A DNA stretch of 5,309 bases from Streptomyces griseus (GTDB taxonomy: Bacteria > Bacteroidota > Bacteroidia > Chitinophagales > Chitinophagaceae), in NCBI GenBank assembly GCA_943323705.2, contig CALPIT020000176.1, positions 1 through 5,309 of the forward strand, written 5' to 3'. How positions within the stretch are numbered: position 1 is the first letter of the stretch; the number at the start of each line of letters is the position of its first letter. Below, one piece after another: positions 5,253 to 5,309 of this stretch. The position numbers and the translations under genes are program-made. Below the pieces are notes generated by a model. The model was not told the origin of the DNA. It searched no databases and worked only from the letters and a program-made list of their open reading frames with translations.

Positions 5253-5309
5253 GTGATACTCTGTTTAAAATGGAAATAGATTTAGTTTTAATCCTAATCA
5301 AGGCTTGAC

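Noticed and set aside
5270..5308. Plus-strand 12-codon open frame upstream of efp
   Set aside because: It is too short and has no family features or initiation context. It more likely lies in the efp upstream region.
5298..5308. TCAAG-G-CTTGA palindrome at the window edge
   Set aside because: The one-base loop cannot form a normal hairpin and the context is cut off, so nothing can be concluded.

Overview
The window is AT-rich and looks like a chromosomal segment of a Bacteroidota bacterium. I lean towards Chitinophagaceae or another Sphingobacteriia-like lineage. The signs are the absence of Shine-Dalgarno sequences before any start, a promoter element of the TAnnTTTG type, a single-chain alpha/beta E1 2-oxoacid dehydrogenase, AT-rich gaps holding short palindromes and heptamer tandem repeats, and protein sequences typical of that phylum. 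The exact genus cannot be read from this window.

Layout from left to right. Positions 1-164 (+ strand) hold the C-terminal end of an ABC-transporter ATPase of the LolD type. Positions 165-402 are the gap between two convergent genes. It contains no gene, but it is packed with repeats: two related GTTCC-nTA-GGAAC hairpins, a CACGAATT tandem and eight heptamers of the form CYAATYC. From 403 onward every gene is on the minus strand. In transcription order they are efp (elongation factor P, 5211-4645), accB (biotin carboxyl carrier protein, 4421-3945), accC (biotin carboxylase, 3844-2507) and a fused E1 component of a branched-chain-type 2-oxoacid dehydrogenase (2460-403).

The four minus-strand genes look like one cluster but are probably three transcription units. 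A clear intrinsic terminator follows efp and another follows accC, so accB-accC form a two-gene operon with its own leader. Functionally, accB and accC supply part of acetyl-CoA carboxylase, which makes malonyl-CoA. A branched-chain E1 would supply the branched acyl-CoA primers for the iso/anteiso fatty acids that dominate Bacteroidota membranes. That link is inferred from family knowledge and gene adjacency.

No mobile element, CRISPR array, RNA gene or defence system is visible, and most of the window is housekeeping. Two things deserve a second look. First, EF-P has lost the usual KPGKG tip of domain I and carries KTARAAAK there, with Arg in place of the modifiable Lys. Second, the accB leader holds two interleaved inverted repeats whose order and spacing fit an H-type pseudoknot or a pair of operators.
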